A DNA stretch of 64,000 bases from Merluccius polli (GCA_030340625.1 JAOPHQ010005694.1:213501-277500), one strand, 5' to 3'. Shown: positions 22,561-35,220, numbered from the stretch's first letter. The notes: a model not told the origin generated them from the sequence alone. Program-made: numbers and translations.

Positions 22561-24263
22561 CTGATTTTAAACTGTATCATTTAACTTTAATGGTTGTTTG
22601 CCCATGCCCAATACCCATCATGGTACTGGTGTTGGAAATTAGCTTCGGCTATATACACATGTACAATACATCGGACACTGCTTCTGCAACTGTGTCTCTC
22701 ACTCTCTGTTTTTCCCCCCAAAAAACTACAAAAAAAGAAAACTGTTGTGTTTGACTTTATATGTGCATCACAGTGGGACGTGTGTTTTAGTGAGTGAGAA
22801 TGTGTTTAGAGTTTTGCAAAACGAATGGATGAGATTTGCAAATGGTGTCTAACTATTTGAACTTCTTTAAGGTTTTGCCAAAAAAGTGATTGATTCAACA
22901 AATGGGTTTAGGCCACTGAGCATTTGGTTCAGAGAATGGGATTTAGTGTTTTAGCAATTCAGAAAAACTGTGAAAGTAATTCTGTTAAGGGCATGGCTAT
23001 GTTACTACAGGAATTTGAACACTTGGGATTAACCTTCACCCGTGCAAACTGCACCATGTGATGTATCATTACTGCTCCCCAGAGCTTTATAATGAGAAGT
23101 AAAGACTGTGTGCATAAAAAATCCATTCAGGAAAGAATAGTACAAACATCTCATGCTAAATTAAAAAGTAAGCATTTGCATACACTCTCAGCTGTTCTGT
23201 AACCCCATTTCATTTCCACAGTTCCCCATAGGATACAGATCTGTCTGGATGTACAGAATATAATGAGGCAGTTGAATCCGTACAGTTCGCTGGCCTCGGG
23301 CGAAGCAGGTGTAGTTTCTTTTTAGTTCAAACTAGAACAAAGGGTGAGAGGCATTGCTGATGTGGTCCATGCGGCTATACTGGGAATACCTTATGGTTAT
23401 GTACCCCCCCCCCTCAGCAGCACTCACTAACTCACCGTGTTTTTTTGCTTCTGCCAGCTCGGCTCTAGAGTGACAAGCGGACTGTGACTCCACACACTCT
23501 GCCCTCAACCCAGCCCCCCGATCCACCTTTCAGGGCCAAAGGTAAGACATCCTCCATCCTCCTCCCATCCATCTGCTACTGCAATCTGCTGGCCCACCTG
23601 CCAGATACAGCCCAGAACGTATAATTACCCAGATCTCTCAGTGGACCGCTGTCTACTGCGGTTCTCCCTTGGAAACGCTCTGTTTATCGAACAAGGTGCC
23701 TCCCATTAAGTGTGAATTCAGCCAGCTTGTCGAGCTTCTTCTATAGCCCTGGACCATGAGTCTATTAGGCCACAGGTGAAGCACTGCGAGCAATATCTGT
23801 ACTGAATTATAGCGGCTCTTCATAGGCAGCGCTGCTCAAGAGTCACTTCATTGTGAGTGTAGACCATAGCTGGCCCCTCTGATGGCCTCCACTCACAACT
23901 GGCCCCACTGCTATACTCTGGCTAGCAGCCGACTTCAAAGTGAAGCGCAGCTAAAATGAGGGACTAAAATTAGCCGGGGCCAGGAGATAACCTGTGCCTC
24001 GAGATCAAAGCGGGGGAGGGAACCGCATGGCTCTCCCCCTTGGCCCGCTGTCGGCCCCGCTGCGGCGGCGGAGGCCGTCGGTAGAGAGAGGTATGTAGAA
24101 TGTGTGAGTGAGAGACAGATAGAGTGAGACGGGAAGTCGGGAAGCCACTGCTATGCTTTCCATGTGAATGATGGCCTGTTCACGAGGCCCCGCGATAGGG
24201 TGTCAGTTTCGTGGCTGGGGAACCTTGAGGGGTGTTTGGGAAGATGGGTGAGGTATGAGGGCA
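22561..24263. other. Unassigned DNA, 1.7 kb
   Basis: Ordinary mixed DNA, GC-richer after 23450, with a C11 run at 23405-23413. The only notable part is a possible small exon at 23458-23541. The segment at 23990-24090 is rich in GCGG words but not clearly a CpG island promoter. Confidence 0.5.
23458..23541 (+). other. Possible untranslated exon
   Basis: A strong pyrimidine-rich acceptor (tttttttgcttctgccag) ends at 23457 and a consensus donor (caaag|gtaaga) follows 23541, framing 84 bases. All three plus-strand frames have a stop within it, so it could only be a 5' UTR or lncRNA exon. Splice-like sites at this quality also occur by chance. Confidence 0.3.
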
Positions 24264-24289
24264 GGGGGGGGGGGGGGGGGGGGGGGGGG
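24264..24289. repeat. Poly-G tract (G26)
   Basis: Twenty-six G residues in a row, the longest homopolymer in the window. The true length is uncertain because such runs sequence badly. Confidence 0.92.
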
Positions 24290-24656
24290 TATTTAGTGTA
24301 GCGTACATTGTACTGTGACACCTTCACTGTACTGGATCACTGTTTGATAGTCCCCAGTAAAACACTCCGTGTGTGTGTGTGTGTATGTGACTGAGTTTAA
24401 TGAGAGAGAAAGAAGGAGAGGGATCGATGTTATAGATTGTGTGATTGATGATATCAAATTTGATCAGAGTGTGTGAGAAAGATGTTACTAAGCCTGGGTC
24501 GTATGAAGTGAGGGTAAAACTTCACACACCATTTGTGAAGGATATGATTGTCGTCATTGTGTAGGTCAGTGTGGATATAAGATAGGATCAAGCTTGATCT
24601 TCAACTGGTTGATAGACACATTGATAGACACACACAACACACACACACACATACAA

Positions 24657-24687
<31 letters not shown>

Positions 24688-25110
24688 GCAAAATCCACAA
24701 ACCTACACTTAGCATGCCTAGTCCCTCAGGCCGACCAAAACTAGAGCAGATTGTAAGAGCATGGTGTGTGTGTGTGTGTGTGTGTGCGCCCTCACCCTCT
24801 CACCCCCGTCTCTTCCTGATGTCTCCTGTCCATTACATCGATTCTTGCATTCTTGATCACTATGGCACTCGCTGCCCTGCTGGTCACTGCAGGCCCCAGA
24901 TACCTCGTCTTTAATTGGCTATTGATTGACTATACTGTGTTGAAGAGGGGGAGAGAGGGGAGAGGTGGAGAAAGACTGAGACCTGGTGTAGGATCAGACA
25001 AATAAGCTTACGTTATTGCTGCTTATGGTTTATTTGTTTCTGTTATTATTTATTTGCCTTCCTTTATTTATATGTGGGAGATGATGAGGGATGTGGAATA
25101 TTATGCCAGA
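24290..25110. other. Unassigned DNA with short GT and CA arrays
   Basis: Short SSRs: (GT)n at 24370-24384, interrupted (CA)n at 24629-24686, and (GT)n at 24763-24786. A doubled ttgatagacaca lies at 24609-24631. No gene is seen. Confidence 0.6.
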
Positions 25111-25129
25111 CCCCCCCCCCCCCCCCCCC
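25111..25129. repeat. Poly-C tract (C19)
   Basis: Nineteen C residues followed by CA/GC-rich alternating DNA to about 25182. Confidence 0.92.
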
Positions 25130-25626
25130 GCCCTCACACATGCACACATGCGCGTGCACGCATGCACACATACACACACATAGCTTTTCAGACGCTATTT
25201 ATTTTGGTAGGTCACAGTGCGAACACCATATGTATTTGGACCAATAGATTGAGGCTCGCGAGGAGCCATCTTCAGTTTGGAAAGGGCAAAGAATTCAATT
25301 TGTGTCCCCGAAAGCCTGCTTTTGACATGAAATTGGTTTCTTTGCAATATGGCCAACACAAGTACCGCCTCATTATATCTGCATGTATTTGTGTGTGTGT
25401 GTGTGTGTGTGTGTTGTATACATTGTCCTCAGAAAAAGAAAATCTAAACCGTATACGATGGAAGATCAGTTCTTCTGGAAACAAATGGTGATTGAAGTGT
25501 TAACTGGAATATCAATCAATGTACTAGGCATGATTATGACAAACAATAACTCACATGCTCTGTGTCTTGCGACAGATGTTTTCTAAACAAGTGTGCACTT
25601 CAGAGTGATGTCAGGGTAACTGAAGG

Positions 25627-25628
<2 letters not shown>
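25130..25628. other. Unassigned DNA with (GT)n
   Basis: A (GT)12 run lies at 25391-25414. Nothing else is recognised. Confidence 0.5.
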
Positions 25629-25665
<37 letters not shown>

Positions 25666-25876
25666 GCGCTCTGTCGCTCTCTCTCTCACTCTCTCTCTCA
25701 CACGCTATCTCTCGCTCTGTCGCTCTCTCTCTCTCTCTCACATCCACATCCACACATCCACACACACATCCACAAATGTATGTCATTCACATCCCTCTCG
25801 TTCTATCAATCTCTCTTTTTTCTCACTCACGCACGCACACACGCGCTCTCTCTCTCTCTCTCTCTCTCGCGCTCTG

Positions 25877-25933
<57 letters not shown>
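25629..25933. repeat. Long compound (TC)n tract
   Basis: Three blocks of TC repeats (25629-25662, about 25675-25740, and 25846-25933) are joined by CA- and TCAC-rich DNA. The last block is a clean run of about 28 units. All overlapping Ser-Leu or Arg-Glu open frames come from this tract. Confidence 0.97.
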
Positions 25934-25937
<4 letters not shown>

Positions 25938-27100
25938 TGCCAAGTTGTGTGTGAGTGCAGGGCTTGATGTCTTTGTCCGAGGTGCTGGTGGTCAGCCCCA
26001 CACCGGAGCCCCCCTGTTGGGCCCAACCACCACATGTTCCCAGGCTCCAAGGTCATGTGTGTGTGTGTGTTTATGCATGTATTACTATGCGCAGTATACA
26101 GCGCTAAGCTGCATGTCCACATTGAGCATCCTCAGAGTGAGGCTGCAGTCTCAGGGCCTGTTTGTGCATTCAATTATGGGGATTGGGATGGGGGGCAGTT
26201 TATCCACACTGCTCCCACTGCATTGCTGCGGCCGCTGTGCAGAATAAATATGACATCACTTTAGCACTCGCACTGTTCAGCACGCCTCAACACTGTGGCG
26301 TCGATGGCTAAGTGGCTCAGGGCACAATTCAGTATGTATTAGTGGATTACATGTAATTCAATTTTCTGTGGTCTCTCATGATTTAGTTGTAATTTAAGAT
26401 GTAGCGTGGTATGGTGTAATATCTCGAATCGCTGTTGCGTATTATTGCGAGCTTCGCTGAAGTCCAATGGGACATAGGTTTAGTCATCTGAAAGCTATTA
26501 TAAAATGCCTTCTCTCAGCACACAGGAAGTTAGTTGAGCATATCTTTGGTTAATTTACGATTGGATTGTGCTTCAAATGCCAGTAATATAATTTCTTATG
26601 AAAAATACATATACAGAGATTTCGCCTGTGTGTGTGTCTTACATAAAGGAAATTTCATTTGGTGATATTAGCTGAAACTGGTATTGCTTTTTGCTGCCAA
26701 GATGCATTTTGGTGGACAATGTGAAGGTTTTTGGCTGTAGCTGTACCCTGTTTCTAAAATGGCAGTATGCCGTATATCATGGTTTTCCCAAGAGCTTAAC
26801 AGTTACACTGTATGAGCTTGCTAAACGGTGAATCCATTCATCTGAATATTCAACTTGTGCAGTGATCAAAGATTCAAATTAATTTAGTGTGTGCAACCTT
26901 CAGTTACACACAACCTACCGAATGCACTTTGGATGGAAATAAAACCACCTATCCATTCCCTGATCATCCAATGAAGGACATCTGTATCCAAGGGAAACGA
27001 ACAACAAACGCAGTATTGACAAGCACTGGATTTATACTTTCGGCATCAATAAAAAACAAACTAATATACAAATCATGCATACCCACACATGCGGACACAC
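25934..27100. other. Unassigned DNA
   Basis: About 1.2 kb of mixed DNA, AT-richer after 26300, with a small (GT)n at 26058-26070. The 278-codon open frame that begins at 26887 is carried by SSR translation at its end and matches nothing known. Confidence 0.5.
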
Positions 27101-27155
27101 TCTGTCTCTCTCTCTCTCTGTCTCTCTCACACACATACATAGACACACACACATC
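27101..27155. repeat. (TC)n followed by (CA)n
   Basis: A TC run with one G interruption passes into CA-rich DNA. Confidence 0.9.
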
Positions 27156-27484
27156 CATCAGCACAGACAGCCACCCGGCACCCACGCATGAAGAACAAGC
27201 AGACATTCTCAAACACTTGTTTTTTCAACCTGTTTTTTATTCGGGAGTTTTTTGGCTTGGAGACGGTCAGTCTGTCTGTCCCCGTGCCAGACCGACCGGA
27301 GGAAGCATGAAGCGAATACTGAGAACCATTCCAGAGGCCATGTCATGCCCCAGCCACGCTGCCCCCCTCAGCCTGGGAACCATCCCAGGCATGTGCCCTG
27401 CTGCTGGGCTGGGCTCACCCAGGTCCTGTGGCTGGGCATTCCAGCCCGGCACAGCCGCTTTGATGCTCCCCTGCACGTTCATGG

Positions 27485-27485
<1 letters not shown>
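27156..27485. other. Unassigned GC-rich DNA
   Basis: The segment at 27290-27480 is GC-rich with small inverted words such as cctgggaaccatcccagg (27374-27391). No protein family or RNA is recognised. Confidence 0.4.
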
Positions 27486-27575
<90 letters not shown>

Positions 27576-27583
27576 GGTTTTTG

Positions 27584-27614
<31 letters not shown>

Positions 27615-27658
27615 TTATCTACGCTATTTGTTTGCATGCACCTGTGTGTGTATGTGTT

Positions 27659-27697
<39 letters not shown>

Positions 27698-27758
27698 TTT
27701 TTTCTTGCTGTGTGTGTTTGTGAGTGTGAGTGTGTGTTTGTGTGTGTGTGTGTGTGTG
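27486..27758. repeat. Clustered (GT)n microsatellites
   Basis: A clean GT array of about 43 units (27486-27572) is followed by three shorter, interrupted GT blocks (27590-27614, 27662-27684, 27707-27758). Confidence 0.97.
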
Positions 27759-27908
27759 TGGTAGGTATTGATCCGGGACCATTCTAAGCGGAGCCCAAAG
27801 GGCACAGTCTGTATCGTCTGTCTCTACCAAGGAAAGCATTACAGCACTGCTGAGCTTAGATCACACAGTCAGAGCCAGCACCTAAGAACAAGCTGGGAAG
27901 GAAGACAA

Positions 27909-27909
27909 A

Positions 27910-27953
<44 letters not shown>

Positions 27954-28115
27954 ATGTCACAGACAAAGTCAGATAACAGCGCTAACAGGAGATTCGCAAA
28001 GGAGAGATAAACATGTAGTGGGCATTTGGTGTTCACAAGATCGACTAAGTAGGCTGAGATAGTGTGTGTGTGTGTGTGTGTGTGTGCGTATGTGTGTGTG
28101 TGTGTGTGGGGGGGG
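27909..28115. repeat. (CA)n and (GT)n-G-run pair
   Basis: A (CA)20 array at 27910-27949 and a (GT)n block at 28062-28108 that ends in a run of about 12 G residues. Between them is unassigned DNA. Confidence 0.93.
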
Positions 28116-28760
28116 GGGGGTTAGGGTGTGTGTGTGTGCCTCGGTGTTGACGGAGACGAACAGAGCCACCTTAAGGTCTAGTGGGTTACACGTTTGGTGG
28201 AGACAACCTTTCAACCCTGTGACCACCCACATGGTTGACAACCCCCCCCCCCCCCCCCTCCACTCTCTCTGTTAACAGCTCACTGCACACCTCTCTGACC
28301 ACACGATCGTTCATCACTACAATAATGACCCGTACACATGGAGACTGTCAAAAACACCGAAAAGACATATGCTCTGAAACACAGAACCACCCCACCCTTC
28401 CCCCTTCCCCCCCCCCCCTTCCTCCCAGACCCAGTGATGTGTAGCCAGAGGATGTGCATGCGATGTTATGCATTGTTATGGATGGGCGGGCTTTAAATGT
28501 ATTGCTAATCGGGAATTTTACATTATTTTGATCTGTATTACACAGTTTGCAGTAAAGCATTATGTTACAGTACAACTGAAAGACACAAGATTATATCTAG
28601 TAGTAATGCAAAGTTTTCTATTCAGTCATTTGCTTGACAAAAAAAATTGCTTAAACTTAATGATAAAACATTTATAATTTAAGTGAATAGTCATTTGGAG
28701 ACACTTATCTGAAGCAGGAATGAGAGACATTAAGCATTATGAAGAAGAAGAGAGAGGGGA
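28116..28760. other. Unassigned DNA with poly-C runs
   Basis: Poly-C tracts at 28243-28258 and 28399-28420. The rest is ordinary AT-rich DNA. Confidence 0.5.
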
Positions 28761-29060
28761 GATAGGTCTGAAATCCTGAGTCACATCAACTTTACTCCCA
28801 TGACATTCCTGTCTACACGGCAATTATTGAATTACCGCATGTTCCCTCAGACATCTAACACGATTAGGGGCCTAATATTACTTTTTGTTCCGTGTCATAA
28901 CAACTTTAAAGACACGAGAGCCATGACACCCAAGTAGCGATAATCAGATGGACAGAGGAGTCTATTTTACTCTTGTTTATCTGTGATCCTTTTAGACTCC
29001 TTTAGTAATGGAGGTGACGCACTAGCGTTATGTGATGAATGGAAAGATTTATGGTCCATT
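28761..29060. promoter_or_regulatory. Candidate conserved regulatory block
   Basis: Repeat-free DNA with several homeodomain-like ATTA/TAAT cores (attattgaattaccgc, attaggggcctaatatta) and GATAA words (agcgataatcagatgg). The look is like vertebrate conserved enhancers, but conservation cannot be seen from one sequence. Confidence 0.2.
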
Positions 29061-29454
29061 AGGCTATCAAGGGGCCGGGCTTTAAGGGTAGGGCCTTAAA
29101 CTCTGTGTAAAAGGGAAATAGAAACATGTGTTATTAACCACCCAGCCAAATTTGAATGGTTAAAGTATATACAATTAGGATTCAAAATCAAAAAGCATTA
29201 TTCTCAGGTCTGAGAAGCTGGGGGCGTGTCCGCTGAAGGGTTAGCGTGTGAGAAGCAGTGACGCAACTGCACTCTGGTTGTTAGGGGCGGGGCAATGCAA
29301 AGGGTAGCGCTTACGTCATCATGTACCCTTTAAGCCCCACCCATAAAATCCTGAACACGAAAATGGTGAAAAATAGAAAAACGGTCTAACTCAATTCACA
29401 ATTCAACATTAAATGGTTATACAGTCTTTTCACATGTTTTCAGCAATGACTTTC
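29061..29454. other. Unassigned, possible old repeat
   Basis: The phrases gggggcgtgtccgctga, gttaggggcggggc and taagccccaccc resemble a GC-box-rich repeat I associate with fish genomes, but no ends can be drawn. Confidence 0.3.
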
Positions 29455-29595
29455 TTTTTGTTAATATAAACTTTAGTTGTTATTATTGTATGTTGCACTG
29501 TTGAAGGATGCCTGGAATACAAGCATTTCATGGCTTTTAATGACTTTCACTGTTGTTATTGTGCATATGACCAATAAAAACTTGAAACTATTCTG
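29455..29595 (+). mobile_element. Possible retroelement 3' tail
   Basis: The pattern ttgcactgttgaaggatg, aagcatttcatggc and atgaccaataaaaacttg resembles 3' ends of fish non-LTR elements, with AATAAA near the end. No coding part is present. Confidence 0.4.
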
Positions 29596-29885
29596 TGGTT
29601 AGGGAATGAAATGTGAATTCATGAACTAAAGATGTTGACTTTCCCAAATACACAGATTTGTAAAGTGATACAAACATGAGGTTTGAAACGTCAGGAGAGA
29701 AATTAATAGCTTTAGTGCGATATAATACCATAAATGATCATATACTTTAATGTTATGACCCTCAGTTGGATGGTTTCAAATGGCATTTTGATATTCATAA
29801 ACATTATTGTGATATAAAGTATATAGTATTTGCTTAAAAGTCCTCATGCTGATCATGATAATCAATTTTTTATTGCCCATGCCTA

Positions 29886-29942
29886 ATCAAGGAGGTATAA
29901 TGCGTCCTTGGGTCACTGAAAGGCGCAATATAAATCCAATGT

Positions 29943-29974
<32 letters not shown>

Positions 29975-29999
29975 TATTATTATTATTATTATTATTATA
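29886..29999 (+). mobile_element. L2-like LINE tail with (ATC)n(ATT)n
   Basis: The words gggtcactgaaaggcgcaat and ataaatccaatgtat match the end of L2/CR1-like elements. They are followed at once by about nine ATC and ten ATT units (29943-29999), the kind of 3' microsatellite on which such LINEs end. Confidence 0.65.
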
Positions 30000-30611
30000 A
30001 AAACATGATATATATATATAGCTGTAACTATTTACTTTTGTGACTCCAGCTTTCCAGCCTGAATAGCCCAAGACATCTTGAATGATGCACATTATCGTAT
30101 TTAAGAAAAGAGTTGGTAAGTGACCTTCAAGCCTGACAAGATAACGATAACAACCCAGAAAACCTAGTATCTGATGGCCCTGGGCTTCACTCCAGATTTT
30201 AAATTCTGTCTTGGCATATAATTAACTCCCCTATTAAGTACAGCAGTTTTCTTACCCCTATTTCCTTGTTTTCCCTTCCTATTTAAATAAGTTGATCTGT
30301 TTTGTTGTATATGTTAATGCTGACAATGATTTAGAAAACAAATGGCTGATGAATGTTTAAACCATCAGTCTGACTTCTGCAGCGGAGGGGCTTTCAGTAG
30401 TGGGGCACAGATGGCTTTTTTAAGTCAAGCTTTTGATGGGTGGCATGTATTTGGTAAGCATAGGGTAATTGATTCACTGTGTGTGTATGTGTGTGAGTCT
30501 GTGTGTATCTGCTTTTGTGTATGCGTACATGCATGCATTATGTATACGTTCATGTACAATATGAATGTTTAATCTTCCCTATTTAGTGTATGCATATGTA
30601 TCTGCATATAC
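30000..30611. other. Unassigned DNA
   Basis: A (TA)n run at 30009-30020 and broken GT words at 30480-30530. Otherwise no feature. Confidence 0.5.
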
Positions 30612-30612
30612 A

Positions 30613-30644
<32 letters not shown>

Positions 30645-30650
30645 GCGTGC
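30612..30650. repeat. (GT)n microsatellite
   Basis: About 13 GT units then GCGTGTGCGTGC. Confidence 0.93.
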
Positions 30651-30751
30651 GCTGATTTGTGTATATATGTGTGCAAGCATGCTGCCCGATGTGCATCGCT
30701 GAAAATGAACAATGAAAGATGGTCCCCACCAACCTAATACCATTTTCTGTC

Positions 30752-30912
30752 TTCCATCCATCCATTCATCCATCCATCCTTCCATCAATCTGTCAAATCA
30801 TTCATCTATTCATTCCTCCATCCATTATTCCATCTGTCCATTTACCATACATCCATCCGTCCCTCCATCCAACTGTCAATTACTTCATCTATGCATGGCT
30901 TCATCCATCCAT
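30752..30912. repeat. Diverged (ATCC)n array
   Basis: Repeats of ccat/atcc with many substitutions run for about 160 bases, from tccatccatccattcatcc to catccatccatgcag. Confidence 0.93.
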
Positions 30913-31421
30913 GCAGCCCCCCTGCTTCCCCAGCCGGCGGTGTCTTGTGCCTTCACAGACCTATAACTCACAGAAGCCCTTCAGCACACATCGTACTCAT
31001 GCCTTCGCCGTGGCTCCCCTTGTTCTGCTGTCGCTGCTCTCTCTCTCTCTCTCCCTCTCCCTCTCCCTCCGTGGTTCACCACTGTTCCCTTTGTGTGAGC
31101 AGACAGTAGGGGCCTTCACCCCACCTCAAAGGGCCCCACAAAGACAACAAATGCTTATATTTATGATATTCTCATCCATGCCACCGACCGTGACCGTCTT
31201 GTCCGTATCAACGTTGTATATCTTAATGTCATTTTCCCGCATTAAATCAACGGATGATATCTATTTGGTGTCTTCCACATGAAATACCGTCCTAGACAGG
31301 ATGTTGACATGGTTGTGAATTCTGATGCATGGATTCTTTTAAACAAAGGATTACAGATTAGTGTTAAGATATAGGTCTCCCATGGTTTTAATCTCACAAT
31401 GGGTCAGGATTTGATCCTGTG

Positions 31422-31453
<32 letters not shown>

Positions 31454-33280
31454 CGTGCGCGTGCATGAGTGTCTGTGTATGTAGTTGTGTGTCTATGTGA
31501 GTGTCTGAGTGCACGTGTGTGTGTGTTGTCAGTGTGAAGACAGGAGGAATTAAGTGTAAGCAACCCTTTTTAGTATTATTATCATCCCCTTGTTCTGCAT
31601 GCATTGGGCTGGGGGGGGGTGGTGGGTGCGGGTTTAGTGGGGCTGGAGGAGGTTGTCGGTAATGCTGGGATTAGAGAAGATCAGAGCTGACCCTTCACCT
31701 TGAGAGGCGGAGCTGCCAGCAGCGAGGCTTCTATGAGGCAGCACTCTGGACAACAACAGCCTTTACAAGACCGACACCTGCCTGTTCCACCACCGTTAAA
31801 CATGTTAATGTGGCGGGCAGGCTAGGTGTGCTTTACAACAATCATGTGTATACCACCCCTGATAGCCAGGATTGACATACATACATACATGGCAGGCTAA
31901 CGAAGAGCTAAGCCCTGCATGTCTGTACGTCGGGGAATCACAGAAGTCAATCTGTAGACATTTCTCAGCCGCCGGAGTCGCGAGGAGTCGACCAGTTCGT
32001 CTGGAGAGCAGTTAGGGATGGTTTTTGGGCCAAAAGCACACATCCATAACAGCCAGAAGGTGTGGAACCAGCAACCTAGTTCTACAGTTTCTCCTGCGCT
32101 CCTTCCCCGCTGTCATTAAAATAATGACAATAATGATTGCCAGCAACCGCTGAACACTTATCCTCTCCAAGGATGGAGAATAGGGTGTTTTAGACGGTAT
32201 AGGAGAACTGTAGTACATGCCAAGCTGATTGAGAGGTTCAGGTGCAGGTGTTTTTGTTATGCCTGGCCGTTTTCCAAATTCCAGATGAATATGATCACGT
32301 CTAATATTATAATGACCTGTGGCTAATTCACTGCAATGACAGCCCATGTCATTGCAGTGCACTGTATCAGCTTCTGTTTATCAATCCATTATAGAATCCT
32401 ACTTCGTTTATACCGAAAATCCAAAACTCTTAATTTTTTAATTTTAGTTTTTGCTTTGCCTGAATTCAAATTGTGTGTGTGTGTGTGTCTGTCTGTGTAT
32501 CTTCCATCGTTAATGTAGTAGAACTAATTTTATTCATGCTTGAACATGACTGAAAACAGAAAGTTTCGCATCTGTTATTGTTTTTGTTTAAGAATGACTT
32601 GCCCTGTGAACATAAATAAAAGTTTTAAGTGTGTGCGGCTGTGCACATGTGTTTGTGTGTGTGTCTGTGTCTGTGTGTGTCTGTGTACATGTGTGTGGTG
32701 TACACGCACACACACATGTCTGGTTGGCTACGGTGGTCCACTGTGTTTAGCTGCTGTTGTCTGGAGATCATAAGAGGATTACCTCATGTGATGACATCAA
32801 ACTAGGATGCAGTTTATTTATCTATTTGCCGACAACCAGGCCCACAGCTCTGTAAGCACATCGCAGACAGCCGGAAACACCGTACCAGGAATACATCTCA
32901 TCACATCTGCATACTCACCTGACACTTCCCCCAACTAAACCTGAAACCACTGCATGTTTACCTCTTGAGAAAACCAGATGGATGTTTGTATATGAATATG
33001 CAACTTGGCGACGCCCCCGCCATAACATTGCATCTATTCACTCTCCATCCCTTTCCCTCTTGAGGTAATCCTGCCAAATTAAATTGAATCTGTATTTGCA
33101 TATTTGGAGCATGGCTGTTTAAATCTATTTGGTGTCGCCAATTGGGTGGCAGTGTGCGTGACATCACAAGTGCAATTTAGTCAGTTTCAGAATGTGAAAA
33201 CGGCCCTTAAAACAATTAAGGGGATGCGCCATGATACTTTAGCATCATAAACATACCGAGTGAGCTGCATATTTATAAAG
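30913..33280. other. Unassigned DNA, 2.4 kb
   Basis: SSRs only: CT-rich tract at 31038-31070, (GT)n at 31418-31454, G-run at 31611-31619, and GT words at 32473-32498 and 32648-32710. The block 33060-33180 is repeat-free and ATTA-rich. No exon is recognised. Confidence 0.5.
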
Positions 33281-33305
33281 TAGAGAGAGAGAGAGAGAGA
33301 GAGAG
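33281..33305. repeat. (GA)n microsatellite
   Basis: About 12 GA units followed by a G-run. Confidence 0.95.
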
Positions 33306-33930
33306 GGGGGAAACGGGTTAGCAATAATACGAATGAAGACGAGAGGCATCTGAAAATAATGAGTGGAAAGGCTTACCGTTTTCTTTTTTCTTCTTCTTCT
33401 TGCTATTGGCTGCCTCGTAAATTGAAATTGAAACCCCAGCTGGAAGGAGAAAATACACTTTTTTTGTCCCCAGTTTCGCACCTAGTTGAAACTATCAGTT
33501 CCCAGGTACAATCTGTTCATTCTACACCAATATAGAAAGTCTTCCTCCTCACCACCTTTTAAAATAACTTACATTGTGAAAATACACATTGGATTTACTG
33601 CTAACTAATTTCTGTGAAAAAAATATGTTTAGAAATAATTGAATCAATTTTACCTTGGCAGCATTGGGGCCAAGCACAAGCCATGCAGTAAGGTTTGCCG
33701 TGAATTTATCTGGTGGTGCACACCACACTATTTGTCATCGTAAATCAACACTAGAATACCCTTGACGTCTGCATTAGCACCATAAACTTATTTTAGTTTT
33801 TTTGTATTTTCCTTTCTTTTTAATCCCCATTTTACCAACAGGTGAACCATGGGAGAGATATTTCTGCTCCAACCTTGTGTATTTATGTTTGCTTTTGAAC
33901 TACAAGTGTTTTTGGGCGGATGGCTTGTGT

Positions 33931-33977
<47 letters not shown>

Positions 33978-34929
33978 TAGCATTTGTAGAGCTGGCAGTT
34001 GTATCAGTGGGCTGATGGGCCTGGCACTGGTTGCCAAAGGGGCTGCTGTGGAGTTTTGGACGCAGTGTTGTTTTGTGGAGGGGAGGAGGGAGGCGGGAGG
34101 CAGGGTGTGTTTCCTGTCTCTGGACCAGATTCAAAATGTGATTTATTGTTTGTACCTTTTCCCTGGCTATGATCCAAGGGCTAAGGTGGGGGTCCCCACA
34201 CGGCGCATAGCCAGCAAAGGGTGAGAGTCTTTATTGCATGCACTCAGCAGCATATAGGCCCATATGTGGAGGAGTCTACAGTACGTATGTGGACAAGCCT
34301 CAGCACTCAAGTGCTCTCAAACCCACTTATGTAGGCGAATACGTCGCAGAGGCAGAGGAAATTGTGCGCACGTGGAGCTCATTCCGAAAGCGCCGGTCTA
34401 TATTTCCAGCAGCTTTGCATTGTGTTTTATTAGCATTAAAGGGAGGCTAAAACGAGCGTGTTTGACTTTGGGATCTTCAACAGCCAGAGAGATGGGTGTC
34501 CGGTGTCCGTGCTCGCTAGGCTGCAGCTGGTCTGCTGGTATACAGAACGAGCCCTGTGTCTGAAGCCCATCAGAGGAAACCCCTCCGCCCCATCCTTTCC
34601 CTTCCCCTCGTCTGGTTCCACCGATACATTGTGGCTGAATGTGACATGTTTTAAATGAGTTTTTGCATGTGCATAACCTCCTCATGGATAACTGCTCAAT
34701 GTACCTTTTGTTTTTTTGAGGGGGGAGGAGAGACATTTAGAGGTGGACAAAAAGATAATCAACCCATGATTGGCGCTCTTGATGTTCCTTTGTGGCTACT
34801 CAGAGCCCATTGGCTCTCTGGGGATTTGAGAGTGACTGCCAGCATCACAGACTGTGACGTCCTCTGTCCATTCTGCCCACTCCCTCGATACACACAGGTG
34901 GCAGCTGCAGCCAGACCCAGGCTGCAGGC
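33306..34929. other. Unassigned DNA with (GT)21
   Basis: A (TTC)n stretch at 33384-33402 and a (GT)21 array at 33935-33976. Several open frames near 34.0-34.7 kb overlap on both strands and match nothing known. Confidence 0.5.
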
Positions 34930-35220
34930 TTTATCCAAAGCCTCGGCCAATTAGAATGAAATACCTCAGATTAACTTTGGCTTGGGGTTGATTTAGGTGA
35001 AGAATTTTGCTAATAGGTTTTAATGAACCAAGCTATTTTGCCTGCTGGCTATAGGTGAGCGTCGTCATCAACACATCATCAGAAAAACGATATTAATGAT
35101 AATGAAATAAAAATCATTAATTCAAATCAAAAAACTAATCAGAGCATTAAATGGGCGATTCCTGGGAATTAGTTTTAATATAAGACGAGGTAAACACGCA
35201 GACTATGCCTGGTTATCTCA
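34930..35220. promoter_or_regulatory. Candidate homeodomain-rich regulatory block
   Basis: Dense TAAT/ATTA cores (cgatattaatgataatg, aaaaatcattaattc, gggaattagttttaatat) occur in repeat-free DNA, with a short ccaattag near 34947. This resembles developmental enhancers. The call is inference from motif density alone. Confidence 0.25.

Noticed and set aside
26887..27723. 278-codon open frame, the longest in the window
   Set aside because: Its last third is Cys-Val repeats from (GT)n and its middle Ser-Leu from (TC)n. The remaining part resembles no protein and has no splice or promoter support.
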